Numbered from the stretch's first letter, positions 30,335 to 41,317 are shown. The stretch: 64,000 nucleotides of DNA from Streptococcus ictaluri 707-05 (GCF_000188015.2 NZ_AEUX02000001.1:247338-311337); one strand, 5' to 3'. A program made the numbers and translations. Notes: generated by a model not told the origin, from the letters alone.

Positions 30335-31069
30335 ATGGAAATTAAAGGAAAAAATGTCTTTATTACAGGCTCAACTAGAGGAATTGGTTTAGCCATTGCT
30401 CATCAATTTGCGGCCTTGGGCGCTAACATCGTTTTGAATGGACGCTCAGCCATTTCAGAAGACTTGTTGTCAGAATTTGCAGATTATGGAGTGACAGTGG
30501 TTCCTATTTCAGGGGATGTGTCACAAGAGGCAGATGCCAAGCGTATGATTCAAGAAGCGACAGAAGCTCTCGGGTCAGTAGATATTTTGGTCAATAATGC
30601 TGGCATCACTAATGACAAATTACTTTTGAAAATGACAGAAGAAGACTTTGAACGTGTCTTAAAAATCAATCTGACAGGTGCTTTCAATATGACACAATCG
30701 GTCTTAAAAGCCATGATTAAAACTCGTCAAGGGGCGATTATTAACCTTGCTAGCGTAGTTGGACTAACAGGAAATGCTGGACAAGCTAACTACGCAGCTT
30801 CTAAAGCTGGTTTGATTGGTTTTACCAAATCAGTTGCTCGAGAAGTCGCAGCTCGCGGAGTTCGTGTCAATGCCGTAGCACCAGGTTTTATCGCTTCAGA
30901 CATGACAGAGGTGCTTTCTGATAAAATGCAAGAACAGATTTTAGGCCAAATTCCCATGAAACGTATCGGAAAAGCTCAAGAAGTAGCTGAGTTGGTAGCT
31001 TTCCTAGCTGGCCAAGATTACATGACAGGACAAGTAATAGCCATTGACGGTGGCATGACAATGCAATAG
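30335..31069 (+). CDS. fabG: 3-oxoacyl-ACP reductase (FabG)
   Basis: A 244-residue short-chain dehydrogenase. The cofactor loop is TGSTRGIGLAIA, the structural motif is NNAG, and the catalytic Ser/Tyr/Lys are in NLASVVGLTGNAGQANYAASKAGL. It is an NADPH-dependent reductase of the elongation cycle. Confidence 0.97.
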   Translation: MEIKGKNVFITGSTRGIGLAIAHQFAALGANIVLNGRSAISEDLLSEFADYGVTVVPISGDVSQEADAKRMIQEATEALGSVDILVNNAGITNDKLLLKMTEEDFERVLKINLTGAFNMTQSVLKAMIKTRQGAIINLASVVGLTGNAGQANYAASKAGLIGFTKSVAREVAARGVRVNAVAPGFIASDMTEVLSDKMQEQILGQIPMKRIGKAQEVAELVAFLAGQDYMTGQVIAIDGGMTMQ

Positions 31070-31086
31070 AGACAAGAGGTATTCAC

Positions 31087-32319
31087 ATGACAGTTAATAG
31101 AGTTGTTGTAACAGGTTACGGTGTCACTTCACCAATCGGGCACAGCCCAGAGAGCTTTTGGTCGCATTTAAAAGAAGGCCATATTGGGATTGGTCCTATT
31201 ACCAAATTTGATACTAGTGATTTTGCAGTTAAAAACGCAGCAGAAATTCAAGATTTTCCTTTTGACACCTATTTTGTCAAGAAAGATCTGAATCGCTATG
31301 ACATGTATTCCTTATATGCCCTCTATGCTTCTTTAGAAGCTGTCAAAAATGCTAATTTAGATTTAGAGACTCTTGACTCAGACCGCTTTGGTGTTATTGT
31401 GGCTTCAGGAATTGGCGGCATTCAAGAAATTGAAGAACAGGTTATTCGTTTACACGAAAAAGGTCCAAAGCGTGTCAAACCGATGACACTACCAAAGGCC
31501 TTGCCCAATATGGCTGCTGGGAATGTAGCCATGAAGTTGAAGGCACATGGTGTCTGCAAATCTATTAACACTGCCTGTGCTTCTTCTAATGACGCTATTG
31601 GAGACGCCTTTAGAGCTATCAAGTTTGGCCTTCAAGATGTCATGATGGTAGGTGGAGCAGAAGCAGCTATTTCAAAATTTGCTATTGCGGGCTTCCAAAG
31701 CTTAACAGCTTTATCAACAACAGAAGATCCAAAGCGTAGTTCGATTCCTTTTGATAAAGATAGAAATGGATTTATCATGGGTGAAGGATCAGGAATGCTT
31801 CTTTTAGAAAGTCTAGAGCATGCCCAAAAACGTGGTGCTAATATTCTGGCGGAAATTGTCGGTTATGGAAATACCTGTGATGCTTACCATATGACTTCTC
31901 CTCACCCAGAAGGACTAGGCGCTCGTAAAGCTATTAAGTTAGCCCTAGAAGAAGCTGGAATTGAGGCTGATGCTGTAGATTATGTTAATGCCCATGGCAC
32001 ATCGACTCCGGCTAACGAAGCAGGTGAGAGTCAAGCGATTGTAGCAGTTCTTGGTAATGAGGTACCTGTTTCATCAACCAAGTCCTTTACCGGTCATTTA
32101 TTAGGAGCAGCTGGCGCGGTTGAAGCTATTGCAACTATTGAAGCTATCCGTCATCAGTATATTCCAATGACAGCAGGGACAAAGGCTCTATCAGATGATA
32201 TTGAAGCTAATGTCATTTTTGGACAAGGAAAAGAAGCTCAGTTAGATTGTGCTATTTCCAATACTTTTGGATTTGGTGGCCATAATGCTGTACTAGCTTT
32301 CAAACGTTGGGAGAATTAA
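31087..32319 (+). CDS. fabF: 3-oxoacyl-ACP synthase II (FabF)
   Basis: A 410-residue KAS II. The catalytic Cys is in INTACASSNDAIGDA, the two His are in VNAHGTSTPANE and KSFTGHLLGAAGAVE, and the C terminus is SNTFGFGGHNAVL. As in other streptococci lacking FabB, it elongates both saturated and unsaturated chains. Confidence 0.97.
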   Translation: MTVNRVVVTGYGVTSPIGHSPESFWSHLKEGHIGIGPITKFDTSDFAVKNAAEIQDFPFDTYFVKKDLNRYDMYSLYALYASLEAVKNANLDLETLDSDRFGVIVASGIGGIQEIEEQVIRLHEKGPKRVKPMTLPKALPNMAAGNVAMKLKAHGVCKSINTACASSNDAIGDAFRAIKFGLQDVMMVGGAEAAISKFAIAGFQSLTALSTTEDPKRSSIPFDKDRNGFIMGEGSGMLLLESLEHAQKRGANILAEIVGYGNTCDAYHMTSPHPEGLGARKAIKLALEEAGIEADAVDYVNAHGTSTPANEAGESQAIVAVLGNEVPVSSTKSFTGHLLGAAGAVEAIATIEAIRHQYIPMTAGTKALSDDIEANVIFGQGKEAQLDCAISNTFGFGGHNAVLAFKRWEN

Positions 32320-32320
32320 A

Positions 32321-32803
32321 TTGAATATTCAAGAAATCAAGGACCTGATGGCTCAGTTTGATGCCTCTAGTCTAAGAGAATTTTCAGTCAAAACGAGCGA
32401 AGGAGAGCTGACTTTTAGTAAAAATGAACAAACAGTAGCTCCCTTACCGCTAACAACAGAAAGGCATCATCCTAATCAAGCTCAAGCCCATTCTTCACAG
32501 GAAGCATTTATAGAAACTACACCTCAAGCCTCGACTCCAACTGAGGCAGCTCCAGCTCAAATCAGTGAGGGGGATTTGGTGGAAAGTCCTCTTGTGGGTG
32601 TTGCTTACTTAGCTTCTGGCCCTGATCAGCCTGCTTTTGTGTCTGTAGGTGATAGTGTTTCTAAGGGACAGACGCTGATGATTATTGAAGCTATGAAAGT
32701 AATGAATGAGGTGCCAGCTCCTTGTGATGGTGTCATCACAGAGATTTTGGTATCAAATGAAGATGTAATTGAATTTGGACAAGGATTGGTACGTATCAAG
32801 TGA
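32321..32803 (+). CDS. accB: Acetyl-CoA carboxylase biotin carboxyl carrier protein
   Basis: A 160-residue BCCP. The N-terminal dimerisation part is followed by an Ala/Pro/Thr/Gln-rich linker (about 40-80) and the biotinyl domain with Lys in [14 protein letters not shown]. The start is TTG 32321, one base after the fabF stop. Confidence 0.96.
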   Translation: MNIQEIKDLMAQFDASSLREFSVKTSEGELTFSKNEQTVAPLPLTTERHHPNQAQAHSSQEAFIETTPQASTPTEAAPAQISEGDLVESPLVGVAYLASGPDQPAFVSVGDSVSKGQTLMIIEAMKVMNEVPAPCDGVITEILVSNEDVIEFGQGLVRIK

Positions 32804-33222
32804 TGGATATTAGAGAGATACAAGAGGCTTTGCCACATCGCTATCCCATGTTGTTGGTTGATCGGGTTCTTGAGGTTTCAGAGGATCAGATTGTAGCGAT
32901 CAAGAATGTAAGCATTAATGAACCTTTCTTTAATGGTCATTTTCCGCAATATCCTGTTATGCCTGGAGTCCTTATTATGGAGGCTCTTGCGCAAACAGCA
33001 GGTGTTTTGGAATTGGCAAAAGGTGAAAACAAGGGCAAATTAGTGTTTTATGCTGGTATGGACAAGGTTAAATTTAAAAAACAGGTTGTGCCAGGAGATC
33101 AATTGGTCATGACAGCTAAATTTGTCAAACGTCGTGGCACGATTGCTGTGGTTGAAGCCAAGGCAGAGGTTGATAGCAAATTAGCAGCAAGTGGCATATT
33201 GACCTTTGCTTTAGGGCAATAA
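32803..33222 (+). CDS. fabZ: 3-hydroxyacyl-ACP dehydratase (FabZ)
   Basis: A 139-residue hotdog-fold dehydratase starting [18 protein letters not shown]. The catalytic His is in [16 protein letters not shown] and the Glu in [11 protein letters not shown]. The ATG is at 32803 within TGATG, overlapping the accB stop; a GTG one codon earlier is in frame but less likely. Confidence 0.96.
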   Translation: MDIREIQEALPHRYPMLLVDRVLEVSEDQIVAIKNVSINEPFFNGHFPQYPVMPGVLIMEALAQTAGVLELAKGENKGKLVFYAGMDKVKFKKQVVPGDQLVMTAKFVKRRGTIAVVEAKAEVDSKLAASGILTFALGQ

Positions 33223-33256
33223 AAGGGACAAAGTTCTGTGGAGGAAGAGAAATCTA

Positions 33257-34621
33257 ATGTTTAAAAAAATCTTAATTGCCAATCGTGGTGAAATTGCAGT
33301 TCGTATCATTCGAGCTGCTCGTGAGTTAGGCATTTCCACAGTTGCTGTTTATTCTGAGGCAGATAAAGAGGCCCTTCATACCATCTTGGCCGATCAAGCG
33401 ATTTGCATTGGTCCAGCACGTTCAAAAGATTCTTATCTCAATATGAACTCGGTCTTGTCTGCCGCTATGGTGACAGGAGCACAGGCTATTCATCCTGGAT
33501 TTGGTTTTTTGAGTGAAAACTCTAAATTTGCGACCATGTGTCAGGAAATGAACCTCAAGTTTATCGGTCCTTCAGCAGCAGTTATGGATAAAATGGGTGA
33601 TAAAATCAATGCCCGTTCTGAAATGATTAAAGCTGGTGTCCCGGTCATTCCAGGTTCAGACGGAGAAGTCTATAATGCCAAAGAAGCGTTAGAGATTGCT
33701 AATCGGATTGGCTATCCCGTTATGCTAAAAGCCTCTGCTGGTGGTGGGGGCAAAGGCATTCGAAAGGTAGAGTCAGCAACGGATTTAGAAAGTGCTTTTA
33801 ATGCGGCTAGTCAAGAGGCACTTGGAGCCTTTGGCAATGGCGCCATGTACTTGGAAAAAGTGATTTATCCGGCTCGCCATATTGAAGTTCAAATCCTTGG
33901 TGATGCTCAAGGTAACATCATTCACCTTGGTGAGAGGGATTGTTCCTTGCAACGAAACAATCAAAAGGTATTAGAAGAAAGTCCCTCTATTGCGATTGGC
34001 TCTAGCTTGCGTGAAGAGATGGGACAGGCCGCTGTTCGAGCAGCCAAAGCTGTTGCTTATGAGAATGCTGGTACCATTGAATTTCTTTTGGATGAAAGCA
34101 GTGGACAATTCTACTTCATGGAAATGAACACACGTGTGCAAGTAGAGCATCCCGTCACCGAATTTGTAACAGGTGTGGACATTGTTAAAGAACAACTAAA
34201 GGTAGCTGTTGGTTTGCCTTTAGCTTATAAGCAAGAAGACATCACTATTACAGGTCACGCCATTGAATGTCGTATTAATGCGGAAAACCCTGCCTTTAAC
34301 TTTGCCCCTAGCCCTGGTAAAATTACCGACCTATATTTGCCAAGTGGGGGTGTGGGGCTTCGAGTAGATTCTGCCGTTTACGGTGGTTATACAATCCCAC
34401 CTTATTATGATAGTATGATTGCCAAGGTTATCGTACATGGTGACGATCGTTTTGATGCCTTGATGAAAATGCAACGAGCCCTATATGAGCTTGAAATTGA
34501 AGGTGTTGTGACCAATACCGATTTCCAATTAGACTTAATTGCAGATAAGCAGGTAATTGCAGGCGACTATGATACTTCCTTTTTAATGGAAAGTTTCTTG
34601 CCTTCTTATAATCAAGACTAG
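33257..34621 (+). CDS. accC: Acetyl-CoA carboxylase, biotin carboxylase subunit
   Basis: A 454-residue ATP-grasp enzyme. N-terminal [24 protein letters not shown], the glycine-rich loop [13 protein letters not shown], and the catalytic region [16 protein letters not shown]. It carboxylates BCCP-biotin. Confidence 0.97.
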   Translation: MFKKILIANRGEIAVRIIRAARELGISTVAVYSEADKEALHTILADQAICIGPARSKDSYLNMNSVLSAAMVTGAQAIHPGFGFLSENSKFATMCQEMNLKFIGPSAAVMDKMGDKINARSEMIKAGVPVIPGSDGEVYNAKEALEIANRIGYPVMLKASAGGGGKGIRKVESATDLESAFNAASQEALGAFGNGAMYLEKVIYPARHIEVQILGDAQGNIIHLGERDCSLQRNNQKVLEESPSIAIGSSLREEMGQAAVRAAKAVAYENAGTIEFLLDESSGQFYFMEMNTRVQVEHPVTEFVTGVDIVKEQLKVAVGLPLAYKQEDITITGHAIECRINAENPAFNFAPSPGKITDLYLPSGGVGLRVDSAVYGGYTIPPYYDSMIAKVIVHGDDRFDALMKMQRALYELEIEGVVTNTDFQLDLIADKQVIAGDYDTSFLMESFLPSYNQD

Positions 34622-34629
34622 GAGTGCTT

Positions 34630-35496
34630 ATGGCTTTATTTAGAAGAAAAGATAAATATATAAGAATTACTCCCAATAATGCAGTGAAAAGCCCTGCTAG
34701 CCAAAATGTCCCAGAAGTCCCAGATGAATTATTTGCCAAGTGCCCTGCTTGCAAACATATGATTTATCAGAAAGACTTGGGCCCTGCTAAGATTTGTCCA
34801 AATTGTTCCTATAATTTTCGCATCTCTGCCCAGGAGCGCTTAGCCTTAACCGTTGATGAGGGGAGTTTTCAAGAATTATTCACCACCATTGACAGTAAAA
34901 ATCCCTTGAATTTTCCAGGTTATCCTGAAAAACTGGCTAAAACTAGAGAAGCTACTGGTTTACATGAAGCCGTCATGACTGGAAAAGCAAGTATTAAAGG
35001 GCAAGAAGTCGCTCTTGGTATTATGGATTCTCATTTTATCATGGCTAGTATGGGGACAGTAGTGGGTGAAAAAATTACCCGTCTCTTTGAATTGGCTATG
35101 GAAGAAAAATTACCAGTTGTCCTTTTTACAGCTTCTGGAGGTGCCAGAATGCAAGAAGGTATTATGAGCTTAATGCAAATGGCTAAAGTCTCTGCAGCTG
35201 TTAAAAGGCATTCTAATGCAGGTCTCTTTTACTTGACAGTCTTGACGGATCCAACGACAGGTGGTGTTACAGCTAGCTTTGCTATGCAAGGTGATATTAT
35301 TTTAGCGGAGCCACAGTCACTGGTTGGATTTGCAGGACGACGCGTGATTGAAACCACGGTAAGAGAAAAGCTACCAGAAGGCTTCCAAAAAGCAGAGTTC
35401 CTACAAGAGCATGGTTTTGTGGATGCTATTGTCAAACGTACAGACTTGCCTGAAAGAATTGCTTTTCTACTAGCTTTTCATGGAGGTGGCAAATGA
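34630..35496 (+). CDS. accD: Acetyl-CoA carboxylase carboxyltransferase subunit beta
   Basis: A 288-residue subunit with an N-terminal four-Cys zinc ribbon (CPACKHM ... CPNCSYNF) and a crotonase-fold transferase domain ([19 protein letters not shown]). The ATG at 34630 with TAGGAG is preferred to a GTG two codons earlier. It overlaps accA by ATGA. Confidence 0.97.
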   Translation: MALFRRKDKYIRITPNNAVKSPASQNVPEVPDELFAKCPACKHMIYQKDLGPAKICPNCSYNFRISAQERLALTVDEGSFQELFTTIDSKNPLNFPGYPEKLAKTREATGLHEAVMTGKASIKGQEVALGIMDSHFIMASMGTVVGEKITRLFELAMEEKLPVVLFTASGGARMQEGIMSLMQMAKVSAAVKRHSNAGLFYLTVLTDPTTGGVTASFAMQGDIILAEPQSLVGFAGRRVIETTVREKLPEGFQKAEFLQEHGFVDAIVKRTDLPERIAFLLAFHGGGK

Positions 35497-36263
35497 CAGA
35501 TGTGTCTAGAATTTTAAAAGAAGCGCGTGATCAAGGACGCTCAACTACCCTAGACTATGCGCGTTTTGTTTTTGATGACTTTATGGAACTACATGGTGAT
35601 CGGCAATTTGCTGATGATGGGGCTATTGTGGGAGGTATTGCCTACCTTGAAAATCAGGCGGTTACCGTCATTGGTATTCAAAAGGGCAAGAATTTACAAG
35701 ATAATCTAGCAAGAAACTTTGGACAACCCAATCCAGAAGGTTATCGTAAGGCCTTACGCTTGATGAAACAGGCTGAAAAATTTGGTCGTTCCGTCATTAC
35801 CTTTATCAATACAGCAGGTGCTTATCCTGGCGTCGGTGCTGAAGAACGCGGGCAAGGTGAAGCGATTGCTCGAAATCTCATGGAGATGAGTGATTTAAAA
35901 GTTCCTATCATTGCTATTATTATAGGAGAAGGAGGCTCAGGCGGTGCTTTAGCTCTTGCTGTGGCTGATCAGGTTTGGATGCTAGAAAACACCATCTATG
36001 CTGTTCTCAGTCCAGAGGGCTTTGCCTCTATCTTATGGAAAGATGGTAGTCGAGCAGCTGAAGCGGCAGATTTAATGAAAATCACAGCAGCAGATCTTCT
36101 TGGTTTAGGGGTCATTGATCGTATCATTCCTGAACGTGGCTACTTTTCGAGTGAAATTATCGCCAACATGAAGACTCAGCTGATCTCGACCTTAGCTGAT
36201 TTAAAGGCTAAGCCTCTAGACTCACTGTTAGCTGAGCGCTATCAACGCTTCCGAAACTATTAA
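35493..36263 (+). CDS. accA: Acetyl-CoA carboxylase carboxyltransferase subunit alpha
   Basis: A 256-residue subunit, shorter at the N terminus than the E. coli form, as is normal in streptococci. Motifs are [27 protein letters not shown] and [33 protein letters not shown]. It completes the accBCDA set and ends the fab operon. Confidence 0.97.
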   Translation: MTDVSRILKEARDQGRSTTLDYARFVFDDFMELHGDRQFADDGAIVGGIAYLENQAVTVIGIQKGKNLQDNLARNFGQPNPEGYRKALRLMKQAEKFGRSVITFINTAGAYPGVGAEERGQGEAIARNLMEMSDLKVPIIAIIIGEGGSGGALALAVADQVWMLENTIYAVLSPEGFASILWKDGSRAAEAADLMKITAADLLGLGVIDRIIPERGYFSSEIIANMKTQLISTLADLKAKPLDSLLAERYQRFRNY

Positions 36264-36264
36264 C

Positions 36265-36344
36265 AAAATCCTTACATGATTTGTATCTCAATAGCTTAGC
36301 CCCTTAAACTAAGTTATTGCGTTCATGTCATGTAAGGATTTTTT
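36265..36344 (+). terminator. Terminator of the fab-acc operon with a branched stem
   Basis: The outer stem AAAATCCTTACATGA/TCATGTAAGGATTTT encloses a second stem around CAATAGCTTAG/CTAAGTTATTG; a T-run follows. Confidence 0.8.
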
Positions 36345-36364
36345 AGTTTAGAGAAGAAACCGAC

Positions 36365-36399
36365 AAAAAACCATTGCTGCTTTATGCTAGCAATGGTTT
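36365..36399 (-). terminator. Terminator of serS
   Basis: AAACCATTGCT/AGCAATGGTTT is a perfect 11-bp stem. On the minus strand the T-run follows it, directly beyond the serS stop. Confidence 0.85.
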
Positions 36400-36406
36400 C
36401 ATTTTC

Positions 36407-37684
36407 TTAAGGGGCTGTAATGACTTCTTGTCCCCCCATGTATGGGCGAAGAACTTCTGGGATTGTAACAGAGCCATCTTCGTTTTGGTAATTTTCAAGG
36501 ATAGCAGCAACGGTACGACCAACAGCAAGGCCTGAACCATTGAGGGTGTGAAGTAATTTCACCTTGCCATCAGCTTCGTCACGGTAACGGATTTGAGCAC
36601 GACGCGCTTGGAAATCTTCTGTATTTGAACATGAAGAAATTTCACGGTAGGTATCTTGAGCTGGAATCCAAACTTCTAAGTCATAGGTTTTGGCAGCTGA
36701 GAAGCCCATATCTCCTGTACATAATGTAATAACACGGTATGGCAAGTTAAGTTTTTGGAGAATGTTTTCAGCATTAGCTGTCATTTTTTCCAATTCTTCA
36801 TATGATTCCTCAGGTTTTGCAAATTTAACCATTTCTACTTTGTGGAATTGGTGCAGACGAATCAAACCACGTGTGTCACGCCCTGCAGAACCTGCTTCTG
36901 AACGGAATGATGGACTCATGGCAGTGAAGTAAATTGGCAAGTCTTTACCTTCCAAGATTTCCCCACGATAGTAGTTAGTCAAAGGAATTTCAGCTGTTGG
37001 AATGAGAACGAAGTTAGTGTCTTTTAATTCAAAGGTATCTTCTTTGAATTTTGGATATTGTCCTGTACCAAACATAGAATCATGATTGACCATGTAAGGG
37101 GTGATGATTTCTTGGTAGCCTTCTTTGATATGTTCATCTAACATGAAGTTATAAAGTGCACGTTCAAGGCGTGCTCCTAGGTTTTTATAGAATAAGAAAC
37201 GTGCACCAGTTACTTTAGCTCCGCGTTCCCAATCTAGAATATCTAGGTTTTCTCCAAGGTCCCAGTGAGGTTTAGCTTCAAAATCAAATTGACGTGGAGT
37301 TCCCCAACGACGCACTTCAACGTTTTCGTCTTCATCAGCTCCTACTGGTACAGAATCGTGTGGTGTATTTGGTAAGACAGTAATAATGTCTGTCACTTGT
37401 TGGTCAATGTCAGCTAATTCTGCATCAATGCCTTTAATTTGGGTTGATAGAGCTTGCATTTCTGCGATTTGTTCAGAAGCATCTTCTTTGTTGCGTTTAG
37501 CTTGGGCAATGGCAACAGATGATGTGTTACGCTCAGCCTTTAATTCTTCAGTTTTGACTAGCAAAGCGCGACGTTTTTCATCTAGACTTTTAAGCTTGTT
37601 GAGTACCTCTTCAGAAACTCTACGATTGTTTAGTTTAGCTGCAACGGCTTCAAAATCGTTACGAATGCGTTTAAGATCTAACAT
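36407..37684 (-). CDS. serS: Seryl-tRNA synthetase
   Basis: A 425-residue class II synthetase. The N-terminal antiparallel coiled-coil arm (about 25-105) contacts the long variable arm of tRNA-Ser. Class II motifs include [45 protein letters not shown] and [21 protein letters not shown]-box leader precedes it on the minus strand. It lies convergent to the fab operon. Confidence 0.97.
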   Translation of the reverse strand: MLDLKRIRNDFEAVAAKLNNRRVSEEVLNKLKSLDEKRRALLVKTEELKAERNTSSVAIAQAKRNKEDASEQIAEMQALSTQIKGIDAELADIDQQVTDIITVLPNTPHDSVPVGADEDENVEVRRWGTPRQFDFEAKPHWDLGENLDILDWERGAKVTGARFLFYKNLGARLERALYNFMLDEHIKEGYQEIITPYMVNHDSMFGTGQYPKFKEDTFELKDTNFVLIPTAEIPLTNYYRGEILEGKDLPIYFTAMSPSFRSEAGSAGRDTRGLIRLHQFHKVEMVKFAKPEESYEELEKMTANAENILQKLNLPYRVITLCTGDMGFSAAKTYDLEVWIPAQDTYREISSCSNTEDFQARRAQIRYRDEADGKVKLLHTLNGSGLAVGRTVAAILENYQNEDGSVTIPEVLRPYMGGQEVITAP

Positions 37685-37755
37685 AAGACTCTCCTTTAAA
37701 ATAAGATAATGACTGGTTGGGTGAAGATGATTGGAAAATCATTTCACGCAAGAAT

Positions 37756-37932
37756 AGAAAAAAGCACAGATTATGATTCTGCTGGAGCGCTTTAGCGCGG
37801 TTCCATCCAGCTTCACATCTGTGCACTTAATTAGTTATGAGATTAAAACACGGTAGAATTTCATACAAGCTCTCTATCTGTTCGCAGCAACCACAGACTT
37901 TCTGAAAGAAAGGATTATATTACTTATCCGAT
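37756..37932 (-). promoter_or_regulatory. T-box riboswitch of serS
   Basis: On the minus strand the leader contains the T-box core TGGATGGAACCGCG (complement of about 37796-37813). The mutually exclusive terminator is GCACAGAT...ATCTGTGC followed by T6 (37758-37824). Stem I distal features include a GGTTGCTGCGAAC region. A UCU serine specifier followed by A lies at 37857-37855 (GAAATTCTACC context). Uncharged tRNA-Ser would stabilise the antiterminator and turn on serS. Confidence 0.88.
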
Positions 37933-37938
37933 AGCACT

Positions 37939-37966
37939 ATTATAACAGAAATGGTGAAAAAGTAAA
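37939..37966 (-). promoter_or_regulatory. serS promoter
   Basis: On the minus strand, TTTACT (37966-37961), 16 bp and TATAAT (37944-37939), just upstream of the T-box leader. Confidence 0.6.
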
Positions 37967-38041
37967 CTTAAAATAAGAAAATTCAACTCAAAGATAGCCA
38001 AATTAGTTAATGGGTAAAGCAACTTATGGTAAACTAGTCTT

Positions 38042-39118
38042 ATGTTAGAAACAGATAAATGTTTAAAAAGACGACATCACTATGGTTTGGACTTATTGCG
38101 TATTATTTCCATGTTTATGATTGTGATTACGCATGTCTTGGGAAAGGATGGCCTAAGGTCTTCTGTAGAAGGACAAACCGACGCCTATTTTATTATGACT
38201 TGGTCTATCCAGGTACTTGTTTATGGAGCCGTTAATTGTTACGCTTTGATTAGTGGTTATGTGGGGATAGGATCGACCTACAAGTATTCTAAGCTGGTCA
38301 GTATCTGGGTTCAGGTATTTTTCTATAGTTTTAGCATCACTCTTTTGTTTGCTCTATTTGGTTTTTCAGTTACCTTGGAAAATTGGAGGCAGGCCTTCTT
38401 TCCCATTGTCAGTGGTAATTATTGGTATATTACAGCTTACTTTGCTTTGCTCATTTTCATGCCAATCATTAATGCCGGTATCCTAGCCTTATCTGATAGG
38501 CAACTAAAACATATTGTTATTCTTTTGTTCACTGTTTTTTCACTCTTACCGGCTTTGATGAATAACAGTGTGGCAGAATTTTCCCTTAGTAAGGGCTTTG
38601 AAATGACTTGGCTACTGATTCTTTATATTATTGGAGCCTACTTAAAGCGAATTGACTTATCTTATTTCAAGAGTCGCTATTTACTGATGGTTTATGCCTT
38701 ATCCTTGTGTGTGACCTATGCCATGAAATTTATGGTTGGCAATATCTGGTACTGGTATGTATCACCTAGTTTGACATTAGGAGCCATTGCCTTGTTTATT
38801 CTTTTTGCCAAATGGTCCATTAATCCTAAGAGTCTCTTAGCTTATCTGATTTTATTAGTATCGCCAACGACATTGGGCATTTATCTGGGGTATTTGCATC
38901 CTCTTTTAGTAAAATTTGTGATCCGAGATTTTGCAGAACCTTTTGTAAACACACCAATCTTAATTTATCCCTTATTGATTTTTGGCGTCAGTAGTCTGAT
39001 TTATCTCTTAGCTTTTTTAGTGGAGAAAGGGCGGATGACACTGTTTCATTATTTAGGTTTTCACCGTTTCTTAGCTTGGGTAGATATTAAAGTCCCTTTT
39101 GCAGATAAAAAAAACTGA
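38042..39118 (+). CDS. Acyltransferase-3 family membrane protein
   Basis: A 358-residue integral membrane protein with about ten hydrophobic helices. The N-terminal signature GLDLLRIISMFMIVITHVLG contains the conserved (L)R and His of the acyltransferase-3/OafA family, which O-acetylates surface polysaccharides or other envelope molecules. The substrate is unknown and no glycan cluster is adjacent. It is a single gene between serS and the mannose PTS operon. Confidence 0.85.
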   Translation: MLETDKCLKRRHHYGLDLLRIISMFMIVITHVLGKDGLRSSVEGQTDAYFIMTWSIQVLVYGAVNCYALISGYVGIGSTYKYSKLVSIWVQVFFYSFSITLLFALFGFSVTLENWRQAFFPIVSGNYWYITAYFALLIFMPIINAGILALSDRQLKHIVILLFTVFSLLPALMNNSVAEFSLSKGFEMTWLLILYIIGAYLKRIDLSYFKSRYLLMVYALSLCVTYAMKFMVGNIWYWYVSPSLTLGAIALFILFAKWSINPKSLLAYLILLVSPTTLGIYLGYLHPLLVKFVIRDFAEPFVNTPILIYPLLIFGVSSLIYLLAFLVEKGRMTLFHYLGFHRFLAWVDIKVPFADKKN

Positions 39119-39136
39119 GTTAATCTCAGTTTTTTT
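39107..39136. terminator. Bidirectional terminator between the acyltransferase gene and manO
   Basis: AAAAACTGAG/CTCAGTTTTT overlaps both stop regions; T-runs occur on both strands. Confidence 0.8.
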
Positions 39137-39497
39137 GTTTTTTTCGCAGTAGTTTTGCCATGATGGTTTGGATAAGGGTTGGTAATTTAACCACTTTATC
39201 ATTACCGATATGTTGACGTGTGATTTTTAAAATAGTACCAGTATCTTTGGAAGCAAATAAGAATTTACCTTGATCGGTGAAGATTTCAAAATGGCGACTC
39301 ACTTTTTTACCACGGACATTGGCACCAATGTGATTGATAGCACTCCATGGGATTTGGATATAGTCGTTAACATTTTTATCATTGTAAAATTCAAGCGCCT
39401 TATCACCTAGGAGCAGGCTGCCTACTTTACCACCAAGTCCTAAGTAAGAAACGACCTTGGTTTGATATTGGACATTTGTGTTTAAGGATTGAGCCAT
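39126..39497 (-). CDS. manO: DUF956 family protein (ManO)
   Basis: A 123-residue DUF956 protein (YLGLGGKVGSLLLGDKALEFYNDKNVNDYIQIPWSAINHIGANV), regularly found at the end of streptococcal and lactococcal mannose PTS operons and called ManO. It has no known catalytic motif and is presumed to modulate PTS-Man. It is separated from manN by a hairpin, so its expression is probably lower. Confidence 0.9.
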   Translation of the reverse strand: MAQSLNTNVQYQTKVVSYLGLGGKVGSLLLGDKALEFYNDKNVNDYIQIPWSAINHIGANVRGKKVSRHFEIFTDQGKFLFASKDTGTILKITRQHIGNDKVVKLPTLIQTIMAKLLRKKQKN

Positions 39498-39546
39498 TAG
39501 ACTTCCTTTCAGAATTTACTTTCTTGCTTATTATAGCATAAAAAGA

Positions 39547-39576
39547 AAAGCCTGGGAAATGCTCCCAGACGTTAGT
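39547..39576 (-). terminator. Intercistronic terminator-like hairpin manN-manO
   Basis: On the minus strand, CTGGGA/TCCCAG with a short loop is followed by GCTTTTCTTTTT; read-through would be needed for manO. Confidence 0.7.
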
Positions 39577-39583
39577 TTTCTTA

Positions 39584-40495
39584 TTACATGATACCTGCAA
39601 GGTGAGCAAGGATACCAAAGGCAAACAAAGCAATGATGATTGCGATTGGAGATACTTTTTTCTTCAATAACCACATGCAAAGGAATGTAAGAAGTAGTCC
39701 TGCTAAACCAGGGATAAGAGAATCCAATTGCCCTTGAAGGGTTTGAGATTGGATTTTATCAAGACTCATACCACCCATAGCTTGGCCAAGGATAGATTTG
39801 AGTTCAGCACCTTTAACAGCGCCTTCTGGGAAGACAACGTATGCTCCTTCAGATAACTGTCTACCTGGAAGGTCAACCGTAAAGTTGATAGATACCCAAC
39901 GTTGTACAAGGACAGCAAGGATAAACATACCAAGGATTGAAGCTCCTTTAGTGATATCTTGAAGGATACCACCTGACATGTCTTTAGTAATTTCAGAACC
40001 AGCTTTATAACCAAATTCTTGAGTGTACCATAAGAATGACATACGGATAAGGTTCCATCCAATGAAGAATAGAAGTGGACCGACGATGTTACCAGTTGAT
40101 GCTAAAGATGCACCAAGAGCACCAAGGATAGGACGAACAGTAAACCAGAATACTGGATCTCCGATACCAGCAAGAGGTCCCATCATACCAATTTTAACCC
40201 CTTGGATAGCTTTGTCATCGATTGGAGTTCCGTTAGCTTTTTCTTCTTCAAGGGCTAAAGTAACACCGATGATTGGAGCAGCTACGTATGGGTGAGTGTT
40301 GAAGAATTCCATGTGACGCTCAAGAGCAGCAGCACGTTCTTCTTTAGTAGCATACAATTTTTTAAGAGCTGGGATAAGTGCATATACCCAACCCATGTTT
40401 TGCATACGTTCGTAGTTCCAAGAACCTTGTAAGAATTGTGAACGCCACCAAACACGTTGACGGTCAGCTTTTGTTAATTTAATTTGTTCAGTCAT
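39584..40495 (-). CDS. manN: Mannose PTS transporter subunit IID
   Basis: A 303-residue ManZ-type IID (KADRQRVWWRSQFLQGSWNYERMQNMGW; GVKIGMMGPLAGIGDPVFWFTVRPILGALGA), a membrane protein that forms the channel with IIC. It follows manM by 15 bp. In related bacteria the system is the main glucose/mannose importer and a bacteriocin receptor. Confidence 0.96.
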   Translation of the reverse strand: MTEQIKLTKADRQRVWWRSQFLQGSWNYERMQNMGWVYALIPALKKLYATKEERAAALERHMEFFNTHPYVAAPIIGVTLALEEEKANGTPIDDKAIQGVKIGMMGPLAGIGDPVFWFTVRPILGALGASLASTGNIVGPLLFFIGWNLIRMSFLWYTQEFGYKAGSEITKDMSGGILQDITKGASILGMFILAVLVQRWVSINFTVDLPGRQLSEGAYVVFPEGAVKGAELKSILGQAMGGMSLDKIQSQTLQGQLDSLIPGLAGLLLTFLCMWLLKKKVSPIAIIIALFAFGILAHLAGIM

Positions 40496-40510
40496 TTGTC
40501 ATACCCCTTT

Positions 40511-41317
40511 CTAGTAGTCTTCTAGGATATCGCCGATAGGATCAGCAGAACCAACTGAGCTACCGTTGCCACCTTTTTTAGAAAGGTTTAGGTAGATGAA
40601 GGCAATAGCAACACCGATAACACCCATAGCGATAAGTGTTAAGTTAGAAAGGGCAGCAAGTGCAAAACCAAGTGCGAAGAATGGCCATACTTCACGAGTA
40701 GCCATCATGTTGATAACCATTGCGTAACCTACGGCAACGACCATAGCACCACCGATTTGCATACCTTCGTTCAACCAGTTTGGCATAGAGTTCAATACAG
40801 ATTGAACAACTGAAGTTGGTACAGCTACAAGAAGTGCAGCTGGGATAGCGATACGAAGACCTTGTAAAAGAAGTGCTGCAAAGTGAAGGCGTTCAACAGC
40901 AGCGAAGTTTCCTTCAAGGGCAGCTTTGTCACCACCATGTACAAGGGCAGTTGACAAAGTACGAACGATCATTGTAAGGAAAAGACCTGCAACAGCAAGT
41001 GGAATCGCTGTTGAGTAAGCAAAAGTAATCCCTTTGCTAGTGAAGTCTCCACCTTTAACCATGATGATAGCAGCTGCTACAGAAGCAAGAGCCGCATCTG
41101 GTGCAACAGCGGCACCGATGTTTGCCCAACCAAGAGCAAGCATTTGAAGAGTACCACCAAGCATGACACCAGCTTCAAGGTGTCCAGTTACAAGACCGAT
41201 AAGGGTACATGCAACAAGTGGTTGGTGCATTTGAAATTGGTCAAGGATACCTTCAAGACCAGCGAAGAAGGCAACAACAACGACCAAGATTGCAGAAATT
41301 AATGAAATATCTGACAT
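40511..41317 (-). CDS. manM: Mannose PTS transporter subunit IIC
   Basis: A 268-residue ManY-type IIC membrane protein starting MSDISLISAILVVVVAFFAGLEGILDQFQMHQPLVACTLIG. ATG 41317 is chosen, with GAAAGGA just upstream; an in-frame ATG 11 codons earlier has no ribosome-binding site. It has the typical Gly/Ala-rich helices (LGGTLQMLALGWANIGAAVAPDAALASVAAAI). Confidence 0.96.
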   Translation of the reverse strand: MSDISLISAILVVVVAFFAGLEGILDQFQMHQPLVACTLIGLVTGHLEAGVMLGGTLQMLALGWANIGAAVAPDAALASVAAAIIMVKGGDFTSKGITFAYSTAIPLAVAGLFLTMIVRTLSTALVHGGDKAALEGNFAAVERLHFAALLLQGLRIAIPAALLVAVPTSVVQSVLNSMPNWLNEGMQIGGAMVVAVGYAMVINMMATREVWPFFALGFALAALSNLTLIAMGVIGVAIAFIYLNLSKKGGNGSSVGSADPIGDILEDY